From: Secundilactobacillus angelensis
GTDB taxonomy: Bacteria; Bacillota; Bacilli; Lactobacillales; Lactobacillaceae
Assembly (NCBI RefSeq): GCF_012641075.1
Contig: NZ_JAAXLJ010000006.1
Span: 62,001-126,000, forward strand
Direction: 5' to 3'
Length of the DNA stretch: 64,000 nucleotides
Shown here: piece after piece, positions 37,630 to 46,654 of the stretch
Numbering within the stretch: the first letter of the stretch is position 1
Layout of the letters: each line of letters starts with the position of its first letter
Notes under the pieces: generated by a model
What the model was told of the DNA's origin: nothing
What the model saw: only the letters and a program-made list of their open reading frames with translations
Database searches by the model: none
Translations under genes and position numbers: made by a program

Positions 37630-39352
37630 GTAATCCCCCCATTTCCGCACGTAGCTTACTGTATGGGCCGTCGTGCTTGGCTAATTCTGCAGGTGTCCCC
37701 TGTTCAACCAGCTGACCATGATCCATCACTAAGACATAATCCATTTGGTTGATCCAGTGCAAACGGTGAGTTGCAAAGAACACCAATCGGTTATCAAACA
37801 CGGGCAGCATATCTTCTTTCAACGCAGCTTCGGTTTCGATATCCAGATGCGCCGTGGGTTCATCAAACAGTAATACCTTCCGGCTATCATCAAGAAAAGC
37901 CCGAGCTAAAGCAATCCGCTGAGCTTGACCACCACTGACACCACGAGAGCCTTCACCAATCATTGTGTCTAGACCATCGGGCATCTCAGCGATCCAATCA
38001 GATAAACCAGCCTTATCGCAAGCCGCCTTAATGGTTTGATCATCAGCATCTGGTTGGTAAAAGCAAACATTCTCGCGAAGTGTTGCATGAAACAAGTATG
38101 GTGATTGCGGAATATAGAAACTGTTATGCTGCCAAGCCTCTTGACTCAGGTGTGGCAGAATTTTGCCGTTCAAGCTCACGTGTCCGGGTTCATCTGGGGT
38201 TAAAAAGCCACCAATCAAGTTGATCAAGGTCGATTTTCCGGAACCCGACGCCCCGATGATCCCCACCTTTTGATAACCGTGAACGTCAAACGAGATATGA
38301 GACAGCGTCGGTTGATCAACGTCTGGATAAGTTAAGGAAACATCGTCAAATTGAATTGAAGAATCAGCCTGCCACGAAAGTTGTTTCACTTCGTTGCGGT
38401 CCTTAGTTTCCGGTGTCTCCAGCACATCTAAAACCGATTGTAAGGCATTTTTCCCGTTCAAAGTCGCATGATAATCATTTGCAAAATTACGCACTGGCAA
38501 AAAGTAGTCCGGAGCCAGTGTCAAAATGGTCAGTGCCGGCAGCAACATGATTTTACCGTCCATTAAATCAAACCCGAGAAAAACGGCAACAACGGCCACG
38601 GAAAGTGTCGTAAAGAAGTCTAGCGCAAAAGTTGACGTCATGGCGATCCGTAACGTTGCCATGGTCTCTTTTCGGTAATCTTCACTGACGGAATAAACGT
38701 TGTTAGCATAACGCTTTGATAAGCCGAGCTGCTTTAACGTTCCCAATCCACGCAGCGTATCCACGAAGTTGTTAGATAACCGCTGATAGCCAGCATACTG
38801 TCGGTCAGCCTTGCTCTGAGCCGCCAGGCCGAGAATGATCATGAATAAAATAATAACCGGATAAATGATCAGCAAAAAGACGGCTTCTTTCCATTGCATG
38901 AAAGCAATGTAGAGCAAAATAATCCATGGTGTGATCCCCATGTCCATAATTTTAATGATGATCAACATCAGGTACGTCTGAACCTTGTCGATGCCTTCAA
39001 GGGCCATGGTCACAATGTTACCCGTACCGGTCTGTTCAACCAGACTGGGTCCAAGCCGAAAAAGTTTATCCATCAGCTGTTCGCGCATGTCGCCCGTCGT
39101 TTTTTCAACAAACGGATAAAACGATCGGTTCTGTGCCACAGTCAACAAATGACGGCATAAAAAGCTCACTGCAAACACGACGGTCGGCATCACAATAGTC
39201 GCCAGTGGTTTTAATTCCCACAATCGAACCACAGCAATTGAGAGTGCCCGTGCTTGAATCACGATCATGACAGCTTGGATCAGGGTCAGAACCGCGATCA
39301 AAATCACTCGGGGTGTAATCCCCGGAATTTTAAATAAACGCCTATCTATCAA
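37616..39352 (-). CDS. cydC: ABC transporter subunit of the cytochrome bd assembly exporter (CydC position)
   Basis: 578 residues: membrane domain (about 1-310) and ABC ATPase with GASGSGKSTLINLIGG, SGGQAQRIALARAFL and VLLFDEPTAHLD. Partner of the next gene. The likely start is the TTG at 39352 (IDRRLFKIPGITP) because GGAGGGAG lies just before it; an upstream ATG 13 codons earlier has no such site. Unlike cydA-cydB, it is separated from cydB by 158 bp holding a terminator and its own control sequences. Confidence 0.88.
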   Translation of the reverse strand: MIDRRLFKIPGITPRVILIAVLTLIQAVMIVIQARALSIAVVRLWELKPLATIVMPTVVFAVSFLCRHLLTVAQNRSFYPFVEKTTGDMREQLMDKLFRLGPSLVEQTGTGNIVTMALEGIDKVQTYLMLIIIKIMDMGITPWIILLYIAFMQWKEAVFLLIIYPVIILFMIILGLAAQSKADRQYAGYQRLSNNFVDTLRGLGTLKQLGLSKRYANNVYSVSEDYRKETMATLRIAMTSTFALDFFTTLSVAVVAVFLGFDLMDGKIMLLPALTILTLAPDYFLPVRNFANDYHATLNGKNALQSVLDVLETPETKDRNEVKQLSWQADSSIQFDDVSLTYPDVDQPTLSHISFDVHGYQKVGIIGASGSGKSTLINLIGGFLTPDEPGHVSLNGKILPHLSQEAWQHNSFYIPQSPYLFHATLRENVCFYQPDADDQTIKAACDKAGLSDWIAEMPDGLDTMIGEGSRGVSGGQAQRIALARAFLDDSRKVLLFDEPTAHLDIETEAALKEDMLPVFDNRLVFFATHRLHWINQMDYVLVMDHGQLVEQGTPAELAKHDGPYSKLRAEMGGLHALD

Positions 39353-39367
39353 ATTACTCCCTCCAAT

Positions 39368-39403
39368 ACTATACAAAGTATAGTTTAGCATTAACCGCTT
39401 TCA
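39368..39403 (-). promoter_or_regulatory. Palindrome and cre-like site ahead of cydC
   Basis: ACTATAC-AAA-GTATAGT (39368-39384) is a perfect 7-bp-arm palindrome just upstream of the cydC ribosome site. Next to it, 39390-39403 reads TGAAAGCGGTTAAT on the minus strand, close to a CcpA cre box with two mismatches. They suggest separate control of cydCD. Confidence 0.45.
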
Positions 39404-39447
39404 GGTACTACAATTTGTAAGTGAATTAATTGCGTGAAAGCTAATTT

Positions 39448-39490
39448 TTTCGAAAATAAAATCCCCAAGACCTTAATTGATCTCGGGGAT
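39448..39490 (-). terminator. Terminator after cydB
   Basis: ATCCCCAAGA (39461-39470) pairs with TCTCGGGGAT (39481-39490) with one mismatch, followed on the minus strand by TTTTATTTTCG. It splits cydAB from cydCD. Confidence 0.75.
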
Positions 39491-39510
39491 CTGCGTATTC
39501 AGTTCATCAA

Positions 39511-40518
39511 TTAAGCTGCTTTAGGACTCTTAAGCCGTTTGTAGAAGACCCAGTAACTCCAAATGAAGTATACCAGAACGATTGGCAAGATTGAGAAAGC
39601 AACAATTGTCATAATGTGTAACGTATATGGCGAACTTGAAGCATCTTTGATCAGAATTGAGTGCGCACTGTTTGTGGCAATCATGACCCGTGGGAATAAC
39701 CCGTTGAAGATCAAAACCACGATGCTGATCAATGACAGGCCACTGGAGATGAAGGCAGTCCAGTTATGGGCTTTCAAAACACCCCACCATGCAATCAGTG
39801 TTAACAGCACTAACACAATTAAAATTGACCAAGTGGCAACTGGTTTCTTCGCAAAGAAATCAGTACTGATGTACAGCAGTACAACAAACAAAACTTCACC
39901 CACAATCAAAACGGGGTATAAAATCTTGTTCCATGACTGTGCACGATCACGTAAAGTCCCTGATGTCTTGAGCTGTAAGAAGTTCAAACCGTGAATCAGG
40001 CACATAAGTGAAACTGCAACACCGCCGACTAATGAGAACCAGTTGACGTAAGTGGTGAAGGAACCAAAGATATTACCCTTGGCATCCATTGGTACCCCTT
40101 CAATCATGCTGGTAAACATCATACCAAACAAGAATGCGGCGCAGAAACTGCCAATTGAAGATGCCCATTCCCAGAAATGACGCCAGGTTTCCGTCTTCAT
40201 GTTAGCCCGGAATTCAAATGAGACACCACGGAAAATCAAGGCAACCAATATCAGGAATAACACGATGTAATAACCTGAAAATAAAGATGCATACCACATT
40301 GGGAACGATGCGAACATGGCACCGCCGGCAGTAATCAGCCAAACTTCATTGCCATCCCAGTGAGGTCCAATTGTTTGAATAATCGTATCACGTTCAGCAG
40401 CATTGCGACCGAAGAATCTAACGGCCATTCCGATCCCGAAGTCAAAGCCTTCAAGGAAGAAGAAACCACTGAACAGTACACCAATCAGTAAAAACCAGAG
40501 AATTTGAGCACTAGTCAT
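39511..40518 (-). CDS. cydB: Cytochrome bd ubiquinol/menaquinol oxidase subunit II
   Basis: 335 residues with eight to nine membrane helices. QILWFLLIGVLFSGFFFLEGFDFGIGM is the CydB N-terminus and GPHWDGNEVWLITAGGAMFASFP its conserved loop. It pairs with CydA in the membrane oxidase. The start is the ATG at 40518 behind GGAGGCG, overlapping the cydA stop by 8 bp. Confidence 0.95.
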   Translation of the reverse strand: MTSAQILWFLLIGVLFSGFFFLEGFDFGIGMAVRFFGRNAAERDTIIQTIGPHWDGNEVWLITAGGAMFASFPMWYASLFSGYYIVLFLILVALIFRGVSFEFRANMKTETWRHFWEWASSIGSFCAAFLFGMMFTSMIEGVPMDAKGNIFGSFTTYVNWFSLVGGVAVSLMCLIHGLNFLQLKTSGTLRDRAQSWNKILYPVLIVGEVLFVVLLYISTDFFAKKPVATWSILIVLVLLTLIAWWGVLKAHNWTAFISSGLSLISIVVLIFNGLFPRVMIATNSAHSILIKDASSSPYTLHIMTIVAFSILPIVLVYFIWSYWVFYKRLKSPKAA

Positions 40519-41971
40519 GGTTAAACGCCTCCGTTCCATAAGGATCTTCGACTTTGCCGGTATCATCCTCAGATGAGTACCCGTTCATTTGAACAGCATC
40601 TGGACCGCCCTTTAAGGTTCGGTGCGATAACACGATCATGACAAGTCCTAATCCCGCAAACAGCAAGAAATAAACGATATTCGTAAAGATCAACCCACCC
40701 ACAGTAGACGTTGGTGAAACGGCATCAGCGATGGTGAGCAAACCATAAACGACCCATGGATATCGACCAAATTCAGTAATGAACCAACCAGCTGTGTTGG
40801 CCAAGAATGGTAGCCACAGCATTAGTCCCATGATGTAGAGGAACCAGCGTTGCTTCATAATTTGTTCAGACTTCTTCCGGTTGAAGAACAAACCGACGAT
40901 GGCAACTAAGGCGAACAATCCACCAGAGACAGCCATTAGACGGAAGCTCCAGAACAGAGTCTTAGTTGGAACATAGTAATTCATGTTTTGACCAAATTTC
41001 TTATCATATGTTGCGTGCATTTCTTTATTAATTGCGTTTTGACCCTTAACCGTACCAGATAACTTGTGGTAGCTTAAGATGTTCAAAACGTATGGCACTT
41101 CTAATGATGACGTGGTCTTGTGCTGCTTAGTATTGAAAGAGCTAAAGACTGCCCAATTACCCTTATCAGTGGAATTCTTGTACAGACCTTCCATTGCAGC
41201 AAACTTCATTGGTTGCTGGTGAATCAAGTAACGGGTCTGGAAGTCACCAGAAGCAATGGAGCCTAGACTGGCGATTAAACCAATCACTAAGGCAACATTT
41301 AATGACTTCCGGTAGAAGTCCACATGATCCTTCTTTAATAGACGCCATGCTGCACAACCGGCAACAACAAATGAAGCGGTAATGCCGGCACCCATCAAAA
41401 CGTGCGGTAATTCCAACCACAACTGTGGGTTTGTGACAACGGCACTAAAGCTGGTCATGACCACCCGACCAGTGGACTTATTAATAGCGAAGCCCACGGG
41501 ATTTTGCATGAAACTGTTGGCAGCAAGGATCCAAACCGCTGAAAGCGACGACCCAATCATAACCAACCAAATAAACAGTGCATGTACCCAAGGCTTGAAG
41601 CGTTCCCAGGTAAACATCCAAAGGCCAATAAACGTTGACTCCAAGAAGAAGGCAGCTAACGCTTCAATGGCTAATGGTGCACCAAAGATATCACCCATAA
41701 ACCGTGAATACTCAGACCAGTTCATCCCGAATTGGAATTCCTGAATGATACCAGTCACGACACCAACAGCAAAACTGTACAGGAAGATTTTACCCCAAAA
41801 TTGAGCCATCTTCTTGTAAGTGTCGTCTTTCTTGACGACGTAAATCGTTTCCATGACAGCGACAACAAATGCTAAACCAATTGAAAATGGTACGAAGAAA
41901 AAGTGAAAAACTGTCGTCATGGCAAACTGAAACCGCGATAAACCTAACACGGTTAAACCAGCATTTAACAT
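40511..41971 (-). CDS. cydA: Cytochrome bd oxidase subunit I
   Basis: 486 residues. The N-terminal SRFQFAMTTVFHFFFVPFSIGLAFVVAVMETIY carries the haem b595 ligand region. EFQFGMNWSEYSRFMGDIFGAPLAIEALAAFFLEST and a GRYPWVVYGLLTIADAVSP segment are typical of CydA. It oxidises quinol and reduces oxygen. The quinol-binding Q loop is of the short type usual in Firmicutes. The start is the ATG at 41971 after AGGGGGGGTATC; the upstream extension is not supported. Confidence 0.95.
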   Translation of the reverse strand: MLNAGLTVLGLSRFQFAMTTVFHFFFVPFSIGLAFVVAVMETIYVVKKDDTYKKMAQFWGKIFLYSFAVGVVTGIIQEFQFGMNWSEYSRFMGDIFGAPLAIEALAAFFLESTFIGLWMFTWERFKPWVHALFIWLVMIGSSLSAVWILAANSFMQNPVGFAINKSTGRVVMTSFSAVVTNPQLWLELPHVLMGAGITASFVVAGCAAWRLLKKDHVDFYRKSLNVALVIGLIASLGSIASGDFQTRYLIHQQPMKFAAMEGLYKNSTDKGNWAVFSSFNTKQHKTTSSLEVPYVLNILSYHKLSGTVKGQNAINKEMHATYDKKFGQNMNYYVPTKTLFWSFRLMAVSGGLFALVAIVGLFFNRKKSEQIMKQRWFLYIMGLMLWLPFLANTAGWFITEFGRYPWVVYGLLTIADAVSPTSTVGGLIFTNIVYFLLFAGLGLVMIVLSHRTLKGGPDAVQMNGYSSEDDTGKVEDPYGTEAFNHD

Positions 41972-42003
41972 GATACCCCCCCTGACTTTGATGACTAGAC
42001 TCG

Positions 42004-42020
42004 TTATGAAATGCACATAA
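42004..42020 (-). promoter_or_regulatory. Palindrome in the cydA leader (possible Rex-type operator)
   Basis: TTATG-AAATGCA-CATAA, with perfect 5-bp arms, differs from the Rex consensus TTGTG-N-CACAA by one symmetric change in each arm. A second pair, CTAGACT (41995-42001) and AGTCTAG (42027-42033), brackets it and could form a leader hairpin. It lies between promoter and start codon. Confidence 0.4.
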
Positions 42021-42097
42021 ACATACAGTCTAGCGAGCTACCGGAAAAAGAACACCCACCGATAACTCAAATAAAATAGTCCTATGCTACAAACCTT

Positions 42098-42126
42098 ATT
42101 ATATCGACTGATAAGCGAATCTTCAA
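42098..42126 (-). promoter_or_regulatory. Promoter of cydAB
   Basis: On the minus strand TTGAAG (42126-42121), a 17-bp spacer and TATAAT (42103-42098). It implies a leader of roughly 120 bases before cydA. Confidence 0.65.
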
Positions 42127-42247
42127 TAGTAAACCCTTACAAAAAGGAACTAAATTGAAATTTTCCATTAAAAGGAGCTGATTTCATTGACAAATCAGCA
42201 AATTTCGAGTAACTTATATGAATGTTTAATTTTGGGAGATGAGTTCA

Positions 42248-42466
42248 ATGAAAATTGGCGATCAAGTTAGTTTTACACTGGAAGGCCAAGACTTTACCGG
42301 GTTCATCGATAAAGCGTACCAAAATTCCTTTATGATCACTTTTAAGAGCGATGATACGGAAATCTTGGATAAGTATCATGACCGTGTTGTGATCAATAAG
42401 AAAAAGTTGAAATTAATCAAAGCTGCACCAGAAACGGATCCTGAATCCGATAATGACGAAGTTTAA
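42248..42466 (+). CDS. Small DUF2187-like protein
   Basis: 72 residues, beta-rich: MKIGDQVSFTLEGQDFTGFIDKAYQNSFMIT then DRVVINKKKLKLIK, ending in an acidic tail. The layout (a KOW/SH3-like fold with V-x-x-x-x-L-K-I ending) resembles the small DUF2187 family of unknown function. I choose the ATG at 42248, nine bases after GGGAG; an ATG three codons earlier overlaps the ribosome site. Monocistronic with a strong terminator. Confidence 0.65.
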   Translation: MKIGDQVSFTLEGQDFTGFIDKAYQNSFMITFKSDDTEILDKYHDRVVINKKKLKLIKAAPETDPESDNDEV

Positions 42467-42481
42467 TCGCAAATCATCTAA

Positions 42482-42525
42482 AAGCACCTGACCATAGCTA
42501 TTTCAGCAGCGTCAGGTGTTTTTTA
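42482..42525 (+). terminator. Terminator of the DUF2187-like gene
   Basis: CACCTGAC (42485-42492) pairs with GTCAGGTG (42511-42518), followed by TTTTTT. Confidence 0.8.
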
Positions 42526-42660
42526 GTGCCATTGAAACTCCTGGTACTCATCATTATCTTTACAACTATCGGGGTAACCACTGTGATATTTGAAACGGTG
42601 AGCAGTTCTGTTATTATGGAAGTAACTTATCTATAAGTTATCTAAAAAGGAGCAATAGCC

Positions 42661-43824
42661 ATGAAGTCATCCGTTATTTGGGCATCATTTATCCTATCCA
42701 TGCTTACAAACGTGATCGTGTTAAGTGGCTCAATCTCGTTCCTGATGTGGCTAGAACAGCTGTCTAACTCATGGATCAATCGTTTCCGACCGGCAGTTGA
42801 AACCGTCCTGTGTACCGTATATTTTGCCTACCTCTGGGGTGAATCCTGGCTTAATTCCGCAGTGGCGCCAAGCGCTTTTGGTTTCCACTGGGCATTTCTA
42901 AACATGCTCATCGTTAACTCGTTTTTGCTCAACGTCTATTTCAAATTACGCTGGCAAGCCATGATGCAAGTTGTCATGATGCTGGCTTACGTTTTCAGTT
43001 ATGACACGCTTAACCTTTCCACGTACACCATTATCTGGGCGATTGCTTTTGTAAGTGTCATCTTTGTCAGTTACCACAGGGGATACAAGTGGATCAAGCA
43101 TCCCGTTTTGATGTACATGGGAATAGAACTCATGGGGTTGGTGTCCATCGGTTTGATTGTCAGCATCTTTGGGATGCCCACGGATCCTTATTTCTGGATC
43201 CGACAAATTACGGCGTTAGCTATCCTCAGTGTCGTTGGCATTGAATACACGTTGTCGTCCAACCGGCTATTAACAAGAACCAGAGCAACTGCCAAATTAG
43301 CAAAAATGGACGGCTTGACGCAACTAAACAATTTTAGTAAGTTCGACGAAGATTTAACTCAAGCCTATCAACATTTTCAAGTCAATGGTGATCCTTACGC
43401 GGTTTTCGAATTCGATATCGACCGTTTCAAGCAGGTAAATGATCACTTTGGCCACCTAGTGGGTAACACCGTGTTGAAGTCAGTAGCCCAAGAATTGGCG
43501 CATTTTGCTGCTAACACACCCTACCAAACTACCGCCTACCGAATCGGTGGTGAAGAGTTCTGCTTAATTGTACAAGCAGACTGTTCAAACCATGAATTCG
43601 CATCAGATTTGGCCAATGAAGTTCGTCGTCGTGTCAGCCAGCTGAGTTTCAAGGTAGGCAACGGCTTGATCAAGGTTACCGTCTCGGTAGGTCAAGCCAA
43701 CAGTAATAAGGATCAATACAACGCTCATGATATTTATAAATTAGCAGATCGTAGTTTGTACCTCTCTAAGGAACGTGGCCGTGACCGCGTCACTTTGGAA
43801 GGCCAAACGATTGCGGGTAGATAA
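42661..43824 (+). CDS. Membrane diguanylate cyclase (GGDEF)
   Basis: 387 residues. About six membrane helices fill residues 1-200, then a GGDEF domain: MDGLTQLNNFSKFDEDL, FDIDRFKQVNDHFGHLVGNTVL (metal and guanine site, about 251-272) and RIGGEEF (active-site loop at 294-300). These residues are intact, so it should make cyclic di-GMP. The RxxD inhibitory site that usually sits five residues before GGEEF is absent (QTTAY there). No EAL, PilZ or other c-di-GMP protein is seen in the window. AAAAAGGAG precedes the ATG. Confidence 0.9.
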   Translation: MKSSVIWASFILSMLTNVIVLSGSISFLMWLEQLSNSWINRFRPAVETVLCTVYFAYLWGESWLNSAVAPSAFGFHWAFLNMLIVNSFLLNVYFKLRWQAMMQVVMMLAYVFSYDTLNLSTYTIIWAIAFVSVIFVSYHRGYKWIKHPVLMYMGIELMGLVSIGLIVSIFGMPTDPYFWIRQITALAILSVVGIEYTLSSNRLLTRTRATAKLAKMDGLTQLNNFSKFDEDLTQAYQHFQVNGDPYAVFEFDIDRFKQVNDHFGHLVGNTVLKSVAQELAHFAANTPYQTTAYRIGGEEFCLIVQADCSNHEFASDLANEVRRRVSQLSFKVGNGLIKVTVSVGQANSNKDQYNAHDIYKLADRSLYLSKERGRDRVTLEGQTIAGR

Positions 43825-43830
43825 AAACAA

Positions 43831-43872
43831 AAACCAGTTGGTAGCTCGATTAGCTACCAACTGGTTTTTTTA
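43831..43872. terminator. Bidirectional terminator between the cyclase gene and ddl
   Basis: A perfect 16-bp inverted repeat, AAACCAGTTGGTAGCT (43831-43846) and its complement (43852-43867), followed by T-rich DNA. Confidence 0.88.
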
Positions 43873-43874
43873 TT

Positions 43875-44927
43875 TTATGCTTGTATGCCTAAATGCTTGA
43901 CCTGACCTTGGACAATCTGATCACACAAGTCATCATACCGCACGCCGTCTGCTTCAGCCTCTTGAGGCATCAGTGAAAGTGGCGTCATACCAGGTAATGA
44001 GTTTGCTTCAATCACGTATACTCCGTTTTCGTTCCAGAAGAAATCGATCCGGCCATAATTGCTTAAGCCCAACGCTTTGAAAGTCTTCAACGCAATTGAC
44101 TTCATCTCTTCATGAACATCGTCTGGAATATCTGGTGGTGTCACAAACTTAGTCGTATTACCCGTGACAAACTTGTGTTCAAAATCATACCAGCCATCCG
44201 TCACAATGATCTCAATCGCTGAGAGCGCCTTGCCATTGACCACTGCCATGGAAAACTCGCGACCGTCGATGTATTCCTCAACTAAGATTTCATCGTCAAA
44301 TTCGAAGGCTTGCTTAAGATCCTGCTTAAATTCGTCATCATTCTTCGCAATGTACATGCCAACACTTGAGCCGCCATTAGCTGGTTTAATCACTACCGGA
44401 AAGCCAAAAGGTAACACCACCGTGCCAGAATCTTCCTTACGTATATTCACGAATTTAGCAGTCTGAATACCGTTATAGAGCATGATTTCCTTAGAGACAC
44501 TCTTATCCATGGTGATTCCGGAAGCCAAAGCACCACTACCGGTATACGGTATGTTGTTTAGGTCCAGAACGGCTTGAACCTTACCATTCTCGCCATCACC
44601 ACCATGCAGGCCAATCCAAACAATATCTGCCATCGCTAAAATATTGAGCACATTAGGACCAAACAACTGTGTCGACCCATCAGGCCGCAAAGCATTGATC
44701 ACATCATCGGTCATAATCTCATCGGAAATGTTGAGATCAATATCCTGTTCCTGACTCGTAAACAAGTTTGCCATCGACTGTTCGTCGGCGTTTGGCAAAC
44801 CTAAAAATAGATCGACAAGCGCAACTTCATAACCCTTACGCCGCAGTGCATTAGCTACTTTAGCACTAGAAGACAGGGACACGTTGCGTTCCGTTGAGCG
44901 ACCACCCGCTAATACCACGATCTTCAT
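43875..44927 (-). CDS. ddl: D-alanine-D-alanine ligase
   Basis: 350 residues. [66 protein letters not shown] and [14 protein letters not shown] mark the Ddl ATP-grasp enzyme. It makes the dipeptide end of peptidoglycan precursors. Many lactobacilli use D-Ala-D-Lac and show Phe in the specificity loop near the second strand; I did not fix that residue by alignment, so ligase versus depsipeptide use is open. GGAGGAAAAAATT precedes the ATG. Confidence 0.92.
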   Translation of the reverse strand: MKIVVLAGGRSTERNVSLSSSAKVANALRRKGYEVALVDLFLGLPNADEQSMANLFTSQEQDIDLNISDEIMTDDVINALRPDGSTQLFGPNVLNILAMADIVWIGLHGGDGENGKVQAVLDLNNIPYTGSGALASGITMDKSVSKEIMLYNGIQTAKFVNIRKEDSGTVVLPFGFPVVIKPANGGSSVGMYIAKNDDEFKQDLKQAFEFDDEILVEEYIDGREFSMAVVNGKALSAIEIIVTDGWYDFEHKFVTGNTTKFVTPPDIPDDVHEEMKSIALKTFKALGLSNYGRIDFFWNENGVYVIEANSLPGMTPLSLMPQEAEADGVRYDDLCDQIVQGQVKHLGIQA

Positions 44928-45017
44928 AATTTTTTCCTCCGCTTCTTTCTTAGAACCTTAAGTATAGCAGAAATGAATTACGGGGGCTAGATTTGGGTAA
45001 ACGGTCTCATTGAATTA

Positions 45018-45605
45018 TTATTTTACATATCTTAGTAGTGGTTTGCTGATCAGGGGTACCAGCACAGCGGACATGATGGCTTCCGGAATCCCGTTGGTTG
45101 CCATGATTCCAAGCAGCCACGGCATGAAGGCTGATACATTCAGCTTATCCAATGGCAGCCAGCCCATGTAGTACATACCGGCCATGAAGCCTAGCACCAA
45201 AACAGTATTGACGAGTGAACCGACGATCCCTGCAAGTGACAGTTGCCAAACTTTAGCGTCATGCACATCTCGGACCAGCTTCAGCAACACCCAGCCGCTG
45301 ATAAGGCCCACCAAGAGCCTTGGTAGCACGGAAACTAACGGGTTGACTAGAACGTAAATGGCCATTGGACTAGTTGGCCAAACAAAGGCTCGAATCCAGT
45401 TGATCAAGCCCCAGGTCAAGCCCACCCAGGCACCATTCTTTGGTCCAAGTAAGACAGCAGCAATCACCACGGTCACCTGAATGATCACGATACTAAACGG
45501 CCCCACCGGAATGTAGCCTAAAAAAGGCACCACGTTCTGAATAAAAACGATTGCAAGAAACAAGGATAAAATTGAAATGCGGTAAGCTCGACTTTGCGTA
45601 TTAAT
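45018..45605 (-). CDS. ECF transporter S component (pantothenate-type?), probable ATT start
   Basis: About 195 residues with six membrane helices. VIIQVTVVIAAVLLGPKNGAWVGLTWGLINWIRAF and PRLLVGLISGWVLL fit the ECF S-component fold of the PF12822 group that includes the pantothenate binder PanT. It would capture a vitamin and dock on a shared EcfAA'T module encoded elsewhere. The only strong ribosome site, GAGGAGGGG (45620-45612), points to ATT at 45605, giving M-NTQSRAYRISILSLFLAIV, a normal S-component N-terminus. The first ordinary start in frame is a TTG at 45563, in the first helix and with no ribosome site. The vitamin is uncertain. Confidence 0.8.
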   Translation of the reverse strand: MNTQSRAYRISILSLFLAIVFIQNVVPFLGYIPVGPFSIVIIQVTVVIAAVLLGPKNGAWVGLTWGLINWIRAFVWPTSPMAIYVLVNPLVSVLPRLLVGLISGWVLLKLVRDVHDAKVWQLSLAGIVGSLVNTVLVLGFMAGMYYMGWLPLDKLNVSAFMPWLLGIMATNGIPEAIMSAVLVPLISKPLLRYVK

Positions 45606-45752
45606 AATGTTCCCCTCCTCGTGTAACTCAAAGAGCTACCTAGTGATTAACGGCTATTATTTTACCGCGAATGGTAGCGTTTAACAATTAATAGATACTA
45701 TCAAAAAGGCATCTGATTTCATTGCGAAAAGCATGGTGCCAGCCAGTTCCGA

Positions 45753-45765
45753 AATGGTTACCATT
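45753..45765. promoter_or_regulatory. Palindrome between the S component and NrtR-type genes
   Basis: AATGGT-T-ACCATT, perfect 6-bp arms, lies 80 bp before the NrtR-type start in the divergent region. It is a candidate operator for that regulator. Confidence 0.35.
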
Positions 45766-45845
45766 CCTAATTTCTGTTTAATACTGCATTTCGTTCCCGT
45801 TTACAGTAAAATATAAGTAACAGCATCATGCGAAAGGGGCTCAAA

Positions 45846-46598
45846 ATGGCAACTCAATTTGAAATTAACATCACTAACATTATTTGGAGTTTCGACCGTG
45901 ATAACCACCAAGTTAATTTATTGCTTGTCAGACGGTCGGAGCAGCCCTTCTCGCATTTTTGGGCGCTTCCAGAAACGGTTATGCGCAGCGAAGAAAGTGC
46001 TGATGAAGCCGCCCTACGTTTAGTTCGCGAAAAAATCGGTTTGAAGTTATCCAGCTTTCATACGGAACAATTAGCCACCTTCACCCACCCTGAACGAACA
46101 CCGGGAAAACGAACACTGTCGCTGGCCTACATGACTTTCTTACCTGAAATGCCTGATTTAACACCGGGATATGGTGCTACTGATGCCCGCTGGTTTAGCA
46201 TGCGCTCGGCTGGTGAGCAGAGTGCCTTCACTAACGGTAAGTTTAAGTTTCTAACCACAACAATTAATCAAGAAACCGACTACTACGCAACGTTACCCGA
46301 ACACATGACGGATCCCAAATCCACACTGGCATTCGATCACAACTGGATTCTCAAAACAGCGTGTGATCGCATTACCAACAAGCTGGATTATCAACCGAAC
46401 ATCCTGCTGATTTTAGGCGCAACTTTTACGTTGAAACAGGCTCGCCAGGTATTTGCAATCTTCAAACATATCAAATTGGAAGATATCGATAACTCTAATT
46501 TCAAAAAAAATCATCGTCATATTTTTGAAGTTGTTGGCACCGCGGCTGAAAATCATCCAGGTCGACCTGCGAAAGTCTTCCGTCTGAGTTATTTATAA
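45846..46598 (+). CDS. NrtR-type Nudix-related transcriptional regulator
   Basis: 250 residues. The N-terminal half is a Nudix fold (NIIWSFDRDNHQVNLLLVRRSEQPFSHFWALPE). Its Nudix box reads ETVMRSEESADEAALRLVREKIGL, where the opening Gly and two catalytic acids are changed, so it should bind rather than hydrolyse. The C-terminal part (NILLILGATFTLKQARQVFAIFKHI, then RHIFEVVGTAAENHPGRPAKVFRLSY) is the winged helix typical of NrtR. Such regulators sense ADP-ribose and control NAD genes. The divergent S-component gene may be a target. AAAGGGG precedes the ATG. Confidence 0.82.
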   Translation: MATQFEINITNIIWSFDRDNHQVNLLLVRRSEQPFSHFWALPETVMRSEESADEAALRLVREKIGLKLSSFHTEQLATFTHPERTPGKRTLSLAYMTFLPEMPDLTPGYGATDARWFSMRSAGEQSAFTNGKFKFLTTTINQETDYYATLPEHMTDPKSTLAFDHNWILKTACDRITNKLDYQPNILLILGATFTLKQARQVFAIFKHIKLEDIDNSNFKKNHRHIFEVVGTAAENHPGRPAKVFRLSYL

Positions 46599-46601
46599 AC
46601 A

Positions 46602-46643
46602 AAAACCGGCCGTTAGATTTGCTTGCTAACAGCCAGTTCTTTT
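46602..46643. terminator. Bidirectional terminator between nrtR-type gene and higA
   Basis: AACCGGCCGTTAG (46604-46616) pairs with CTAACAGCCAGTT (46626-46638) through 13 positions including two G-U pairs. T-rich flanks on both strands. Confidence 0.75.
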
Positions 46644-46654
46644 GAAATGAAATC

